This document shows, in pieces, positions 6,073 through 7,941 of a stretch of DNA of 7,941 nucleotides. Both the position numbers and the translations under genes were made by a program. Origin of the DNA: Dehalococcoidales bacterium (GTDB lineage Bacteria > Chloroflexota > Dehalococcoidia > Dehalococcoidales > CSSed11-197); contig JAQWDO010000032.1 of the NCBI GenBank assembly GCA_028705415.1, positions 1 through 7,941 of the forward strand, in the 5' to 3' direction. Every line of letters begins with the position of its first letter. Position 1 is the first letter of the stretch. The notes under the pieces were generated by a model. It worked only from the letters and a program-made list of their open reading frames with translations, made no database searches and was not told the DNA's origin.

Positions 6073-7166
6073 GATTTGTTAGCCTGGCAATCAGAAACGC
6101 CAAGGAAACCTGCCGGGATCCGCTTGCCCTGGGTTTCCTGATTGCATTTCCGTTGCTTTTTATGCTCCTCTTCGGTGCTGCTCTTGGAGGTAACTCCAGC
6201 CTGTCCTATACAATAGGCGTAGTTGATCAAGATAAAACTGAAGTTTCCGGCCAGTTTATCAACCAGGTGCTTCCCGGTGTTGCAATATTTAAAATTGCCC
6301 CGTTTGAATCCGCAGACGAAGCTACCGAAGCACTTAAAAATGCAAATATCAAAGCCGCCCTCGTTATCCCGGCGGGCTTTGGTGACGAAGTAACCAAAAA
6401 CTGGCAGCAGCAGCAGTCCAATATCATTCTTGAGCTGGTCTATGACGAAAGTGATTTAACTGTTTCCAGCCAGATTGTATCCACAATCAATGCCACCATC
6501 AGGGATTTTGCCAGAGTAAATATTCCAGTTACCATCAATACCAGCCATATTAACGTTGAAACCGAAGTCAGCCAGATAGACTTCATCGCCCCCGGCATTA
6601 TTATCTTCGGCCTGCTTATAATGGTGCCTACTTCAGCCCGCATAATGGTCCGGGACAAAGAAACCGGTTTTATGGCGCGCCTGCTGGCAACGCCTACCTA
6701 CCCGTGGGAATTTATTGCCGGCTATTCAGCCAGTATGCTGATAGTAGCTATCTTCCAGATAATAATTTTTATTCTGCTGGGAATTGCCTTCGGCATGACA
6801 GTTGTCGGCAATATGGCACTGGCTTTCCTGATTTTCTTCCTCACCGCTGTCTGCTCCATCAGTATCGGTATGATCGTGGCGGCCCTGGCCAAAAGTGAAA
6901 ACCAGGCAGAGCCACTGTGCTGGATAATATCCATGCCGCTGGCAGTTCTTTCCGGAGTGTGGTTCTCTCAGGAGATTATGCCGGGTTATATCCAGTTTCT
7001 GGGAAATATTTTTCCGTATTCACATGCTGTATCGGCAGCCCGGATGGTGATCATCCGCGGTGCCGAATTCTCTGCAGTATCGGGCAGCATTGTTTTTCTG
7101 GCCTGTTGGGCGGTAATTGCTTTTAGCCTTGGCATCATCCTCTTCCGATACAAGATGCGGGCGTAA
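6069..7166 (+). CDS. ABC-2 type exporter permease (365 aa)
   Basis: This is the membrane subunit partnering the preceding ATPase. The plan is that of the ABC2_membrane_3 family: a short amphipathic N-terminus, one membrane helix (about 20-40), a large extracytoplasmic domain (about 41-171), then five more helices (about 172-194, 216-243, 248-274, 282-301, 336-360). The cytoplasmic segment RDKETGFMARLLATP (195-209) matches the usual coupling region contacting the ATPase, and the FPYSHAVSAARMVIIRGA stretch (315-332) is typical of these permeases. One ATPase plus one permease suggests a dimer of each. The start is TTG at 6069 within TTGA, overlapping the ATPase stop; AAGGAG (6055-6060) lies eight bases upstream. 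Substrate unknown. Confidence 0.92.
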   Translation: MRFVSLAIRNAKETCRDPLALGFLIAFPLLFMLLFGAALGGNSSLSYTIGVVDQDKTEVSGQFINQVLPGVAIFKIAPFESADEATEALKNANIKAALVIPAGFGDEVTKNWQQQQSNIILELVYDESDLTVSSQIVSTINATIRDFARVNIPVTINTSHINVETEVSQIDFIAPGIIIFGLLIMVPTSARIMVRDKETGFMARLLATPTYPWEFIAGYSASMLIVAIFQIIIFILLGIAFGMTVVGNMALAFLIFFLTAVCSISIGMIVAALAKSENQAEPLCWIISMPLAVLSGVWFSQEIMPGYIQFLGNIFPYSHAVSAARMVIIRGAEFSAVSGSIVFLACWAVIAFSLGIILFRYKMRA

Positions 7167-7169
7167 TAC

Positions 7170-7941
7170 ATGCAGCCACTTAACTTTGAAAATGACACGC
7201 TTTATATTCTTGACCAGAAGAAATTACCAGGGGAAACTGTTTACCTGAAAATCACCGAGCATACCGGCGTTTGCCAGGCTATCAGAGAGCTTTCCGTACG
7301 CGGAGCGCCGGCCATCGGGGTTGCTGCCGGTTACGGCATAGCCCTGGGAGCGCTGAATATAAAAACTGCAGACAGGCACTGCTTCCTGCAACAGCTTGAT
7401 TCGATAATATCTGAAATCACATCTACCCGTCCGACAGCACAAAACCTGTTTCAGGCAGCCGAAAGGATGCAACAAATTGCCCTTGCATGTGAATCCCCCG
7501 CTGATACCAGGGCAAAACTCCTGCTGGAAGCCTGCAAAATTCACGATGAACAGGTTAAAATAGATCTTGAAATCGGGCGGCATGGCGCCGGGCTGGTGAA
7601 AGATAACTCCACAATTCTTACCCATTGCAATACCGGAGCTTTAGCTACCGCAGGATACGGAACCGCACTCGGGGTTATAAAATACGCTTTTTTTCATGGC
7701 AAACAGATTAATGTAATAGCTACCGAGACCCGCCCGTTACTGCAGGGAGCAAGGCTGACAGCGTTTGAGCTTAAAGAGGAAGGTATCCCCTTCATATTGA
7801 TAACCGATTCCCAGGCCGGCCATTTTATGGCACTGGGCAAAGTGGACATGATAATCACCGGCGCCGACCGTATTGCCCTTAATGGAGATTCCGCCAACAA
7901 AATCGGCACCTATACCCTGGCGGTGCTGGCTGAAAGACACC
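7170..7941 (+). CDS. mtnA: Methylthioribose-1-phosphate isomerase, N-terminal 257 residues (gene runs off the right edge)
   Basis: MtnA converts 5-methylthioribose-1-phosphate to 5-methylthioribulose-1-phosphate in the methionine salvage pathway. It belongs to the eIF2B-alpha-like isomerase family. Seen here are LYILDQKKLPGE (11-22), RGAPAIG (44-50), TSTRPTAQNL (84-93), HCNTGALAT with the catalytic Cys153, ETRPLLQGARLTAFEL (186-201), ITGADRIALNGD with the catalytic Asp233, and NKIGTY (243-248). The family is usually about 340-350 aa, so roughly the last quarter is missing. The ATG at 7170 is 3 nt after the permease stop and has no clear Shine-Dalgarno, so coupled translation is likely. Relatives include ribose-1,5-bisphosphate isomerase, and the enzyme can also accept 5-deoxyribose-1-phosphate in some bacteria, but the motif set best fits MtnA. 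Confidence 0.93.
   Translation, partial: MQPLNFENDTLYILDQKKLPGETVYLKITEHTGVCQAIRELSVRGAPAIGVAAGYGIALGALNIKTADRHCFLQQLDSIISEITSTRPTAQNLFQAAERMQQIALACESPADTRAKLLLEACKIHDEQVKIDLEIGRHGAGLVKDNSTILTHCNTGALATAGYGTALGVIKYAFFHGKQINVIATETRPLLQGARLTAFELKEEGIPFILITDSQAGHFMALGKVDMIITGADRIALNGDSANKIGTYTLAVLAERH

Noticed and set aside
7224..7625. 133-aa minus-strand open frame
   Set aside because: It lies opposite mtnA, which has full family motifs on the plus strand across the same bases.

Overview
The window looks like part of a bacterial chromosome, probably from a Chloroflexota member near the class Dehalococcoidia. The main evidence is the minus-strand 5' end of a 16S rRNA gene at the left edge. Its first bases carry the universal AGAGTTTGATCCTGGCTCAG and then a spelling (TGCATTATGCATGCAAGTCGAACGG followed by TAGTGGCAGACGGGTGAGTAAC) that resembles Dehalococcoides-type 16S from memory. 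Only about 129 nt of the rRNA are present, so the class assignment is an inference. Coding is dense, starts include TTG and apparently CTG, and Shine-Dalgarno sites are clear for most genes.

Layout. (1) 1-129: 16S rRNA, minus strand. (2) 130-361: a divergent control region with an rRNA leader boxA-like site, one or two rRNA promoters on the minus strand, and a sigma70-type promoter for the plus-strand genes. (3) 362-4839: a tightly packed plus-strand group of tldD, tldE/pmbA, a PAC2-family protein with a highly acidic tail, and a HEAT-repeat protein whose start overlaps the PAC2 tail in another frame. (4) 4840-5115: a 276-nt non-coding gap with a perfect interrupted palindrome and an extended -10 promoter. 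(5) 5116-7941: an ABC-2 type exporter (ATPase then permease, stop/start overlap of 4 nt) followed 3 nt later by mtnA, methylthioribose-1-phosphate isomerase, which runs off the right edge.

How the genes work together. TldD and TldE form a heteromeric metalloprotease. TldD keeps the HExxxH site and the downstream Cys; TldE has lost the metal site, as in the known family. The PAC2 and HEAT proteins are likely co-transcribed, so a shared role in protein or peptide handling is plausible but unproven. No precursor peptide or modification enzyme is visible. The ABC pair forms a complete exporter of unknown substrate. mtnA belongs to methionine salvage; its place directly behind the exporter may only reflect operon packing.

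The most useful observations are: the exporter ATPase has no ATG, GTG or TTG start ahead of its Walker A motif and seems to start at a CTG with a strong ribosome binding site; one acidic/basic stretch is read in two frames at the PAC2/HEAT junction; and the rRNA and tldD promoters interleave. I saw no insertion sequence, CRISPR array, tRNA or clear rho-independent terminator, and nothing that I can call a wholly new system.
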